Assembly (NCBI GenBank): GCA_963782045.1 | Contig: CAWAIR010000015.1 | Location: 1 to 64,000, forward strand | Direction: 5' to 3' | Source: CAVSRC01 sp963782045 | GTDB taxonomy: Bacteria > Pseudomonadota > Alphaproteobacteria > Rhizobiales > Kaistiaceae | DNA: 64,000 nt | Shown: one piece after another, positions 43,557 through 53,900 of the stretch | Position numbering within the stretch: the stretch's first letter is position 1 | How the letters are laid out: each line of letters opens with the position of its first letter | Position numbers and translations under genes: made by a program | Notes under the pieces: model-generated | Told to the model about the DNA's origin: nothing | The model's input: the letters and a program-made list of their open reading frames with translations, nothing else | Database searches by the model: none

Positions 43557-43590
43557 CCCCACGCTCTCGCTTCGCGGCGGGAGCGTGGGG
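43557..43590. other. Second stem-loop between binding protein and permease genes
   Basis: CCCCACGCTC and GAGCGTGGGG form a 10-bp stem with a 14-base loop. With the preceding hairpin it makes the 167-bp gap highly structured, consistent with differential expression within the operon. Confidence 0.5.
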
Positions 43591-43651
43591 TTCGTTACGG
43601 AGCCGGGCAAGCGGGGCGACAGCAACGCCAGGGGCAAGCGCGGACAACACT

Positions 43652-44527
43652 GTGCTCAATTGGGCCAACTTCATATCGCAATGCTTCAACGGGCTGGTCC
43701 TCGGCGCGCTGCTGGCGCTGATTTCGTCCGGCCTGACCATCATCTACGGCACCCTTGGTGTCCTTAACCTGGCGCACGGCGCCATGTTCATGCTCGGCGG
43801 CTACGCCGGCTGGTACGCCTATTCGCTCACCGGCAATTTCATCGTCGCCCTCATCGCCGGTTCCCTGTTCGGCATGCTGGTCGGCGTGGTGACCGAGCGG
43901 CTGATCATCCGCCATTTCTATGACCGGCCGCACGAGGACCAGCTTCTGGTTACCTTCGGCCTCGGTATCGTCTTCGTCGAGGCGGTGCGTTTCGTCTTCG
44001 GCAGCCTGTCGAAGTCGGTGCCGGCGCCGTGGCCGTTCATCGGCATCTACAATCTCGGCTTCATGTACTATCCGACCTACCGCCTGGCGCTGCTCGGCAT
44101 CGTGGCGGTGGCGCTGGCGGTGCTCTACGTCGTGCTCTACCGCACGCGCATCGGTCTGATCGTGCGCGCCGGCATCGAGGATTCGGTCACCGTCGGCACC
44201 CTCGGCATCGACGTCTACAAGGTGTTCTCGTTGGTCTTCGGCATCGGCGCGATGGCGGCCGGCTTCGCCGGCATCGTCAACGCCCCGGTTGTCTCGGTGG
44301 CGCCGGACGTCGGCGAGGCGATTCTGGTGCAGACCTTCGTGGTCGTCGTCATCGGCGGCGTCGGATCGTTCCCCGGTGCGGTGCTCGGCGGCCTGATCGC
44401 CGGCGAGATCATCAGCATCACGTCGATGTTCAATCCGGGCTACTCCTACGTCATGCTGTTCGCGGCCATGACGCTGGTGCTGGTGCTGCGTCCCTACGGC
44501 CTGCTCGGCACTGCCGGGCGCGAGTGA
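43652..44527 (+). CDS. Branched-chain-amino-acid-type ABC permease LivH
   Basis: A 291-residue inner-membrane permease of the LivH/UrtB family: FNGLVLGALLALISSGLTII, YGTLGVLNLAHGAMFMLGGY, the coupling segment RTRIGLIVRAGIEDSVTVGT and VVVIGGVGSFPGAVLGGLIA. Eight or so hydrophobic helices. It starts on a GTG without a strong ribosome-binding site. It pairs with the permease half of the following fusion protein. Confidence 0.92.
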   Translation: MLNWANFISQCFNGLVLGALLALISSGLTIIYGTLGVLNLAHGAMFMLGGYAGWYAYSLTGNFIVALIAGSLFGMLVGVVTERLIIRHFYDRPHEDQLLVTFGLGIVFVEAVRFVFGSLSKSVPAPWPFIGIYNLGFMYYPTYRLALLGIVAVALAVLYVVLYRTRIGLIVRAGIEDSVTVGTLGIDVYKVFSLVFGIGAMAAGFAGIVNAPVVSVAPDVGEAILVQTFVVVVIGGVGSFPGAVLGGLIAGEIISITSMFNPGYSYVMLFAAMTLVLVLRPYGLLGTAGRE

Positions 44528-44540
44528 ACGCAGGCCGGCG

Positions 44541-46408
44541 ATGCGCAACCAACGTCCCTTCATCGTCGAGGCGTTCACCGCGATCGGGCTGATCGCCGTG
44601 CCCTTTGTGCTGCCCTACCTCGGCTTCACTCCGACGACCATCGACCGAATCCTGATCTGGGGGCTGTTCGGCATCGGGTTCGACATCCTCTTCGGCTTCA
44701 CCGGCCTGCTTTCCTTCGGCCAGTCGGCGTTCTTCGGCGCCGGCGGCATGATCGCCGCCTATCTGCTCGCCGTCAGCGGCTTCCCCTACGTCACCGCCGC
44801 CGTGTTCATCGGCATGATCGGGGCTGCGATCATCGGCTATCTGGTCGGGCTGATCGCGCTCCGGCGTACCGGCATCTACTTCGCCATGATCACGGTGGCG
44901 ATTGCCGAGGTGTTCTATTTCGTCGAGTTCAATCCGCTCTCCGCCTTCACCGGCGGCGAGAACGGCATACCCGGCGTGCCGACGCCCTCCCTCTATCTCG
45001 GCTTCACGACGGTCGAGTTCGACAGCGACTGGATGCTCTACGGCTATCTGGCCTTCTGGTTCTTCCTCGGCATCGTCATCGCACTGAGAATCGTGCGCTC
45101 GCCGGTCGGCATCATCTTGAGCGCCATCCGCGACAACCCGTTGCGCGCCGCCGCGCTCGGCCACAACATCCAAAGTTACAAACTCACCGCCTTCGTCATC
45201 GCGGCGGCCTACGCCGGCTTCGCCGGCGGCCTGCTCGGCCTGTTGCAGGGCTTCATGCCGCCCGACGCCTTCACCTTCGCCACCTCCGGACAGCTCGTCA
45301 TGCAGGCCGCGATCGGCGGCGTCGGCACGCTTTTCGGGCCGCTGGTCGGCGCCACGCTGTGGCTCTATCTCAGCGACTTCTTGCAGACCACGCTCCATCT
45401 CGGCGCCACCTGGAAGCTGGTGCTCGGCATCATCTTCGTGCTTCTGGTGGTGTTCCTGCGTCGCGGCCTGGTCGGTGGCGCGGTCGATCTCGTCAACATG
45501 CTGACGCGCCGCGGCAGCACGGACGGCGAGCCGGAGGAGAGCGGACCGGCGCCGCGGCCGGCGAGCCTGTCGGCGGCAAGCGCCAGCGACGCCCCTGCCG
45601 CCACGAAGGCGCCGCTGACGCGGCGCCGGCCGGCGACCAGCCACACCGGCCCGATGCTGGAGGTGCGCGCGCTCACCAAGCAGTACGGCGGCCTGTCGGC
45701 CAACCGCGATATCGACTTCACCGTGGACCACGGCGAAATCCGCGGCATCATCGGCCCGAACGGTGCCGGCAAGACCACCTTCTTCAAGATGCTGACCTGC
45801 GAGATTCCACCGACCTCGGGGACCATCATCTTCGAAGGGCAGGACATCACCGGCATGGGGGTGAGCGACGTCTGCCAGCTCGGGCTCACCAAGAGCTATC
45901 AGGTCAACCAGCTCTTCACCCGCCTCACCGTGCGCGAGAACCTGACCATCGCCGTGCTCGCCATGATCCGCGGCAAGTTCAAGCTCGACCCGTTCAGCAA
46001 CCCGGCCAGGGTGGCCGGCCTCGCCGAGCAGGTCGAGCACACCATGGACTTGATCCAGCTCAGCGAGCGCGCCGACGTTCGGGTCTCGGCGCTCGCCTAC
46101 GGCGAGAAGCGGCGTCTGGAGATCGGCCTGGCGCTCGCCACCTCTCCAAGCCTGCTGCTGCTCGACGAGCCGCTTGCCGGGATGAGCCCGAGCGAGCGGG
46201 TGGAGACCGTGGCGCTGCTCAAGTCGATCGCCGAGGACCGCACCATGATCGTCATCGACCACGACATGGATTCGCTGTTCGAGCTGGTCGAGCGGATCAC
46301 CGTGCTGCAGGAAGGCGAGGTGCTCACCGAAGGCACGCCGGAGGAGATCAAGGCGGACCCGGTCGTCCAGGAGGCCTATCTCGGCGGCATCCACGAGGGG
46401 TTCGAGCA

Positions 46409-46412
<4 letters not shown>
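44541..46412 (+). CDS. Fused LivM permease-LivG ATPase
   Basis: A 623-residue fusion. Residues 1-~310 are a LivM-type permease (GLLSFGQSAFFGAGGMIAAY, SAIRDNPLRAAALGHNIQSY, QAAIGGVGTLFGPLVGATLW). An Ala/Pro/Arg-rich linker of about 55 residues leads to a LivG ATPase from about residue 370. There Walker A is GPNGAGKTT, the signature is the relaxed LAYGEKRRLEIGLAL, Walker B is LLLLDEPLAGMSP and the switch is DHDMD. Such fusions occur in alphaproteobacteria and fix the permease to ATPase ratio. It overlaps the LivF gene by four bases (ATGA). Confidence 0.92.
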
Positions 46413-47107
<695 letters not shown>

Positions 47108-47112
47108 CTGGC

Positions 47113-48316
47113 TCAGTCGAAGAACGACCTGTCCGCCTCGGCGAGGTAGGGCCTTGCCTTCTCCGGAACGATGTCGATGCCCATTCCCGGCCGGTCCCAG
47201 ACCGCGATCATGCCGTCCCTGACGACCGGGTCGGGCAGCCCCTCGACGATGTCGTACCACCACGCCGGATCGCCGGTCGGGTATTCGAAGGCGATGAAGT
47301 TGTCGGGCAGCGTCGCCGACACCTGGACCAGCGCGGCGAGGCCGAGCAGGCCGTTGGCGGTGCCGTGCGGCGCCATCATGATGCCGTGCAGGTCGGCATA
47401 TTCGGCGATCCATTTGAGCTCGGCGATGCCGCCGACATCGCACGGGTCGGGGCCGACGATATTGACCGCCTTGCCCTCGATCAGCGCCTTGAAGTTCTGG
47501 CGGAGATAGATCTGCTCGCCGGTGTGGATCGGCGTCGACGGTGGCCATGGTGAGTTCGCGGTAGACGTCGGCATTGACGTAGGGCGTGTAGTCGCCGGTG
47601 ATGAGGTCTTCCAGCCACATGAGGTTGAGCGGCTCGACGGACGCGGGCGAAGCGGATGGCGTCCGGCACCGTCCAGCCGGGGCCGCAATCGAGCGCCAGG
47701 CCCACCTCGTCGCCGAGCACCTCCTTCATCGCCTCGACGCAGGCGATCGATGTGCCTGAGGCCGCGCTCGGTCATGAGCGCCCGGTCGACGGCGCCGCCA
47801 TGAACGTGCACCGGGTTGATGTCGCCATAGGCGAAGCCGGGCAACGTTCCGCTTCATATCGCTATGGAAGGCGATGGCCTGCTTGACGATGGTGAAGCCT
47901 TCCTTCGCCGCCTTCATGTAGGCCACGGTCTCGGCGTAGTCCTCCGGCCTCTCGCCCTTCAGCGGCAAGCGGACGGCACCGTTATAGACGCGCACGCGGT
48001 CGCGCACCTTGCCGCCCAGCAGCTTGTAGACCGGCACGCCGGCCGCCTTGCCGGCCAAGTCCCACAGCGCGTGCTCGACCACGCTCACCGCCGCGCCGTG
48101 CGGCTTGAAGGCGCCGCGCGCCCGGATCTGGCGCATGCAGCCCTCGACGTTGGTCGGGTCCTGTCCGACCAGCCCATCCTTGAGCGCCAGAACGTGCGGC
48201 ACGACATAGGGTTTCTAGAACTCGGCCTCGCCGTAGCCGCTGAGCCCCTCGTCGCTGACGATCCTGACCACCGGATTCTTGCCGATGATCGCGCATTTGA
48301 GGTCGACGATCCTCAT
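47113..48316 (-). pseudogene. Enolase-superfamily dehydratase, four frameshifts and one stop
   Basis: Stitched frames give a complete mandelate racemase-type protein of about 399 residues. It begins MRIVDLKCAIIGKNPVVRIV, then GFTIVKQAIAFHSDMKRN, VPGFAYGDIN, ALDCGPGWTVPDAIRF, MWLEDLITGDYTPYVNADVY and HTGEQIYLRQNFKALIEGKA, and ends IAEYADLHGIMMAPHGTANG to the stop. GPDPCDVGG and APHGTANG are the usual metal and His regions. Frame changes occur near 47844, 47750, 47640 and 47535, each one base gained, and TAG at 48215-48217 interrupts AEF-KPYVV. A GGAGGAGG box precedes the ATG. Five lesions make real decay plausible here, but the same +1 bias is seen in other genes. It may have acted on the compound taken up by the adjacent importer. 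Confidence 0.8.
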
Positions 48317-48463
48317 TCCTCCTCCGAGTGCCGGGCGACTCGTTTGCCGTCGCCCGCGCCTATCAATCCGAATTCGCCGCGCCACGCCAGAATGATCCGC
48401 GGCTTCCCCGGTTACCGGAAAGTGCCTGCCTGACAAATCGGCTGGACCGCGCCATATCGGGCC

Positions 48464-49050
48464 AATGTCCGAATCCGCGCCCCTCGATCTCGAAACCCGC
48501 ACCGGCTGGCCGGATGAGCTGCGCCTCTTCCTCGACCGCTTTCCGCGCCACACTTGGCCGCCGCGCCGGCGAGATCGGTGCCGTTGCCAAGTTCTGGCTC
48601 GACATCCATGATGGCTTCCGCGGCTTTGCCGGCAAGCTCGACGCCGCCACCGGCGAATTCCGCGAGAGCCGCGTGACGCCGGCCCATTTCCGCGCCTGGT
48701 TCGCGCCGCGGCTCGACATGTTCCTGTCGCACCTCAACGGCCACCACCAGATTGAGGACTATCAGTATTTCCCGATATTCGTCGCCGCTGAAGCGCGGCT
48801 GAAGCGCGGCTTCGACATCCTGGAGACCGATCACGCCGTCATCCACGCCGCCATGGACCGGCTGGTCGAGACCGCCAACGGCTTTCTCGTCCTGCCGCCG
48901 GAGGACACCGACAAGCTCCGCTTTGCCGGCGATGCCTACGCGCAAGCCAGCGACCGGCTTCTTTTCATGCTCGGCCGCCACCTCGACGACGAGGAGGACC
49001 TGATCGTGCCGCTCATCCTGGAGCGGGGCGAGGGCGATCTCGGCCTCTAG
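48464..49050 (+). CDS. Hemerythrin-like domain protein, one frameshift
   Basis: A four-helix hemerythrin-type protein of about 195 residues that would bind a di-iron centre. Iron-ligand His and Glu positions appear in LSHLNGHHQIEDYQYFPIF, ILETDHAVIHAAMDRLVE and LGRHLDDEEDLIVPLILE. The N-terminal stretch (LETRTGWPDELRLFLDRFPR) lies in another frame; the join is near 48545 and needs a one-base loss or two-base gain, unlike the +1 gains elsewhere. Members handle oxygen, NO or iron. It overlaps nothing and precedes gnd by about 130 bases. Confidence 0.78.
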
Positions 49051-49181
49051 AACGGGGCTGGCGCCGGGCCAAAAAGCGACCGGGAAGCATGGACCGGCGG
49101 CCCTATCTTTCATAAGTTCTCGCCCGCCGACGCCTTTCCCTGCCGGCCCACGAAGCAGTTTTCAAGAAAGAGGATAACGCC

Positions 49182-50609
49182 ATGGCGGATATCGGTCTCG
49201 TCGGTCTCGGAGTGATGGGCTCGAACCTCGCCCTCAACATGGCCGAGAAGGGCTACACGGTCGCCGTTCACAACCGCACCACCGCCAAGATCGACGCCTT
49301 CATGGCCAATGCCGGGCCGCTCGCCGAGCGCCTGGTGCCGTGCAAGACGGTGCGCGAGCTGGCCGACGCCATCAAGCCGCCGCGCCCGATTGTGCTCATG
49401 GTGCAGGCCGGCCCGCCAGTCGACGAGGAAGCCAGCAAGATCGGTCGTGAGATCGTCCAGGGCGACATGCTGATCGACGCCGGCAACGCCAATTTCCGCG
49501 ATACCCAGCGGCGCGTGACCGAGCTCGGCGCGCACGGATTTGAATTCCTCGGCATCGGCGTTTCCGGCGGCGAGGTCGGCGCCCGCCACGGCCCCTCGAT
49601 TATGGCCGGCGGCACGGCGCACGCCTGGAAGCGGGTCGACAAGATCCTTCTCGACATCTCTGCCAAGTTCGACGGCGAGCCCTGCGCCGCGCTGATGGGC
49701 ACCGACGGCGCTGGCCATTTCGTCAAGACCATCCACAACGGCATTGAATACGCCGACATGCAGATGATCGCCGAGGTCTACGGCGTCATGCGCGACGGCC
49801 TCGGCATGGGGCCGGCCGAGATGGCCGACGTGTTCGGCAAGTGGAACGAGGGTCGGCTCAAATCGTATCTCATCGAGATCACCGGCGAGGTGCTCGATGC
49901 CAAGGACCCGGAGACCGGCAAGCCGATGGTCGAGATCATCCTCGATACCGCCGGGCAGAAGGGCACCGGCCGCTGGTCGGCGATCGAGGCGCAGGATCTG
50001 GGCGTGCCGGCGACCGTGATCGAGGCGGCGGTGGCCGCCCGCGGCCTCTCCGCCCAGCGCGATTTCCGCCTCGCCGGCGAAAGGCTCTTCGGCAAGGCCG
50101 ACACCAGGCTCGGCGCCGCCGCCGGCGACCGCCAGCAGATCCTTGATGCGCTCGAGCAGGCGCTGCTTGCCGGCAAGATCGCCGCCTACGCCCAGGGCTT
50201 TGCCGTGCTCTCCGCCGCCTCCGAGGCTTGGAGCTGGGACCTGCCGATGGGGACGATCGCCAAGATCTGGCGGGCCGGCTGCATCATCCGCTCGGTCTTC
50301 CTCGACGACATCTCGCGCGCCTTCTCGGCGAGCGGGTCGATCGCCAACCTGATGACCATCGATCCCTTCGCCGGCTGGCTGAAGGCGAGCCACGGCCAAC
50401 TCCGCCATGTCGTCTCGGCGGCGGTGTCGAAGGGCATGCCGATGCCGGCACTGTCGAACGCGCTCGCCTATTTCGACTATGCCCGCACGGGGCGCACCAC
50501 CGCCAACCTGCTGCAGGGCCAGCGCGACTTCTTCGGCGCCCACGGCTTCGAGCGCACCGACAAGGCAGGCAAGGGCTTCCACGGCCCCTGGGCGCAGGGA
50601 CCGGGATAG
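49182..50609 (+). CDS. gnd: 6-phosphogluconate dehydrogenase, decarboxylating
   Basis: A 475-residue enzyme of the oxidative pentose phosphate pathway that converts 6-phosphogluconate to ribulose-5-phosphate, CO2 and NADPH. The Rossmann motif is GLVGLGVMGSNLALNMAEKG with HNRT for NADP. Substrate and catalytic residues are in GVSGGEVGARHGPSIMAGG and GHFVKTIHNGIEYADMQMIA (Lys and Asn). The C-terminal helical domain with RTTANLLQGQRDFFGAHGF ends with the conserved HGPW motif. Full length and intact; AAGAAAGAGG precedes the ATG. Confidence 0.96.
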   Translation: MADIGLVGLGVMGSNLALNMAEKGYTVAVHNRTTAKIDAFMANAGPLAERLVPCKTVRELADAIKPPRPIVLMVQAGPPVDEEASKIGREIVQGDMLIDAGNANFRDTQRRVTELGAHGFEFLGIGVSGGEVGARHGPSIMAGGTAHAWKRVDKILLDISAKFDGEPCAALMGTDGAGHFVKTIHNGIEYADMQMIAEVYGVMRDGLGMGPAEMADVFGKWNEGRLKSYLIEITGEVLDAKDPETGKPMVEIILDTAGQKGTGRWSAIEAQDLGVPATVIEAAVAARGLSAQRDFRLAGERLFGKADTRLGAAAGDRQQILDALEQALLAGKIAAYAQGFAVLSAASEAWSWDLPMGTIAKIWRAGCIIRSVFLDDISRAFSASGSIANLMTIDPFAGWLKASHGQLRHVVSAAVSKGMPMPALSNALAYFDYARTGRTTANLLQGQRDFFGAHGFERTDKAGKGFHGPWAQGPG

Positions 50610-50923
50610 GGGGCGGACCTTTCCCCCGGACCTGTGGTGCCCGACCCGACCGGGCACCCGGGCCGGACCTGCCTCACAGTGGATCCTGCCTCGGTTCCGG
50701 CCATCGCCGGAATGGAGGAGGAGGGGAGCGGCCTCCTGTGACCGCCATCACTCCACCGCGCCTGCGCCGCCTGCTAGTGGAGCATCCGCCGGGTCGTCGT
50801 CATCAAATCGCACCAATGGATGGCGATACCGGAAGCGCGATGCACCCGCCTTTGACGGCGGCGACACGCCCCCATAAGATCGCGCCAATTCTCTGAAGCG
50901 GGGGGCGTTGCGGAGGATTTTTC
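50610..50923. other. Intergenic spacer after gnd, no gene
   Basis: No gene is supported in these 314 bases. It begins with a stem-loop (described separately) and ends with the ribosome-binding site of the macroglobulin gene. An open frame on the minus strand is a high-G+C shadow. Confidence 0.4.
50636..50658. terminator. Stem-loop downstream of gnd
   Basis: GGTGCCCG and CGGGCACC form a perfect 8-bp stem with a 7-base loop, 26 bases after the stop. No T-tract follows, so termination efficiency is uncertain. Confidence 0.45.
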
Positions 50924-53900
50924 ATGGGCGACGGATTTCGTCGGCTGCTTGCGGCCGTTTTTGCTCTCGTTCTTCTTCCCCTTTTCGTCGCCGCCTCTCC
51001 GGCGCTCGCCGCACCCAAGCGGGTCATCGTCACGCCGAATGCCGACTATTCCGGCTTCGACATGGAGACCGTGAAGGACGTCGATCAGTCCGCCTGCCAG
51101 GCCGCGTGCCTTGCCAACGGCGCCTGCCGCGCCTTCACCTTCAACACCAAGGCCAGGTGGTGCTTCCTCAAGTCCGACTTCGGCGAACTGGCCGCCACGC
51201 CGGATGCGGTTGCCGGCCGCATCGTCGAGGCCGTCGCGCTCACCCCGTCGGTCGAGCACCAGCGGCTGGCCGAGCTCGATTTCCTGCCCTCCGACTATAT
51301 CGACGAGGCGCGCACGCTCGTTGGCGCCCTCGACAACCGCTTCTCGGCTTCCGGCGCCAGCTATACGGCGCTACGTAGCGCCGGCGGCATCGCCATGCGC
51401 GCCGGCAACTACGACGCGGCGGCGATAGCCTTCGGCCGCGCGCTCGCCATCGCCGGTGACGAAGCCATCGCCTGGCTCGATTTCGCCCGCGCCAGCCTTG
51501 CCCGCAATCCCGACAACTATGACGAACGTCAGCAGGCGGCGAGCGACGCCAGCGCCGCGGCGATAGACGGCTATCTGCGCTCCGATTCGTCGGCCGGCCG
51601 CGCCGTCGCGCTGGCGCTCGCCGGCTCGGCGCTGGCCAAGCGCACGGCGTGGAAACCCGCCATCGAGTCCTATCGCGCCAGCCTCGCCCTGGCAGAGACG
51701 CCAAGCGTGCGTGCCGCCTACGACAAGCTGGTCGCCGAGCACGGCTTCCGCATCGTCTCCCACGACGTCCAGGCGGACAGCGCGACCCCACAGATCTGCA
51801 TCGCGTTCTCCGACAAGCTCGCCGTCGACCGGCCCGACCTTGCCGATTTCGTCACCGTCGAAGGCGGCGATGGCCTCGCCGTCGAGCCGCAGCAGAGCCA
51901 GATCTGCATCGACGGCGTCAAGCACGGCAGCCGCTACATCGTGCGCGTGCGTGCCGGCCTACCGGCCGCCGACGGCGAGACGCTGGCAAGTCCGGTCGAG
52001 CTCTCGATCTATGTGCGCGACCGCGCCCCCTGGGTCGGCTTTGCCGGCAACGCCTATGTGCTCCCGGCCGGCCCCGGCGCCTCCATCCCGCTGTCCTCGG
52101 TCAACACCGACAAGGCGCGGGCGACGATCTACCGGATCGGCGACCGCTCGATCGCTCAAGTCATCCGCGACGGCACCTTCCTCAGCAACCTCGCCACCTA
52201 CTCCGCCCAGCAGATCGAGGACCAGGTCGGCGAGAAGGTCTGGCAAGGCGAGATCGATATCACCTCTAAGCTGAACCAGACCATGGTGACGGCGATCCCG
52301 ATCGCCGACGCGGTGCCTGAGATGAAGCCGGGCGCCTATGTCATCACCGCCCAGCCGTCGACCGACGACCCCAACAAGTGGGGGCCGCTGGCGACCCAGT
52401 GGTTCATCGTCTCCGATCTCGGCCTGACCGCGCTTTCCGGCCATGACGGCGTCCATGCCATCGTCCGCTCGCTGTCGACGGCCAGGCCGATCGCCGGCGT
52501 CAAGCTGCGCCTGGTCGCGGTCAACAACGACATCCTCGGCGAAGCGGTGACTGACGATGCCGGCTATGCCCGCTTCGATCCGGGTCTGGCGCGCGGCACC
52601 GGCGGCATGGCGCCGCAGCTCATCGTTGCCGAGACCGACACGGACTATGCCTTCCTCGACTTGACCCGCGCCGCCTTCGACCTGACCGACCGCGGCGTCG
52701 CCGGGCGCGCCGCGCCGAAGGCGCTCGACGCGTTTCTCACGCCCGAGCGCGGCATCTACCGGCCGGGCGAGGTCGTCCACCTGACGGCGCTGGTCCGCGA
52801 TGCCCGCGCCAATGCCGTCACCGACCTGCCGATGACGCTGGTCGTCCAGCGGCCGGACGGCGTCGAGTTCCTGCGCCAGACCCTCTCCGACGGCGGCCTC
52901 GGCGGCTATTCGCAAGATGTGCAGTTGCAGGCCGACGCCATGCGCGGCTCGTGGACCGTCCAGCTCTTCGCCGACCCCAAGGGCGCGCGCGATCGCCGAG
53001 ACTTCGGTCCTGGTCGAGGATTTCGAGCCGGAGCGGCTGGCCGTCGAACTCGACACCGCCGCCAAGACGCTTGCAGCCGACAAGCCGGTCACCATCGACC
53101 TCTCGGCCCGCTACCTCTATGGCGCCCCGGCGCCGGATCTCCCCATCGAGGGCGACCTCGACATCAAGGCGGTGGACAGCCTCGGCTGCCTTCCCCGGCT
53201 ACACATTCGGCCTCAAGGAGGATTCGGTCGAGCCGTCGCGCCAGCCGCTGGAGATCGACGCGACGACGGACGCGGACGGCAAGGCGCGTTTCGACGTCGA
53301 CCTGCCCGAGCTGCCGGTCACCACCCACCCGCTGCAGGCGAGCCTCGTGCTGCGCGTTGCCGATACCAACGGCCGCGCTGTCGAGCGCACGCTCGAGCGG
53401 CCGATCCAGCCGACCACGCCGATGATCGGCGTCAAGCCGCTGTTCTCCGGCGATCTCGACGAAGGCGCCAATGCCCGCTTCCAGGCGATCCTGGTGGCGC
53501 CGGACGGCACGCGCATGGCCAAGGCCGGCGTCAAGTGGAAGCTGGAACGCATCGAGAGCGACTATCAGTGGTATCGCTGGGACGGCAACTGGACCTACGA
53601 GCTGATCACCAACGCCAAGCGGGTGGCGGGCGGCACCGTCGATTTTTCGGCCGACCAGCCGGCGACCATCGAGGCGCCCACTGACTGGGGCCAGTACCGC
53701 CTGACCGTCGAGGACGACGGCGACACCCCGGCCGCATCGAGCGTCGCGTTCTATGCCGGCTGGTATCGCGCGGTGACCTCGTCCGATACGCCCGACACGC
53801 TCCAGGTGGCGCTCGACAAGCCGGCCTACCGCATCGGCGATACGGCGAAGCTCAAACTCGATCCGCGCTTCCCCGGCATCGCACTCATCAGCGTCATCGA

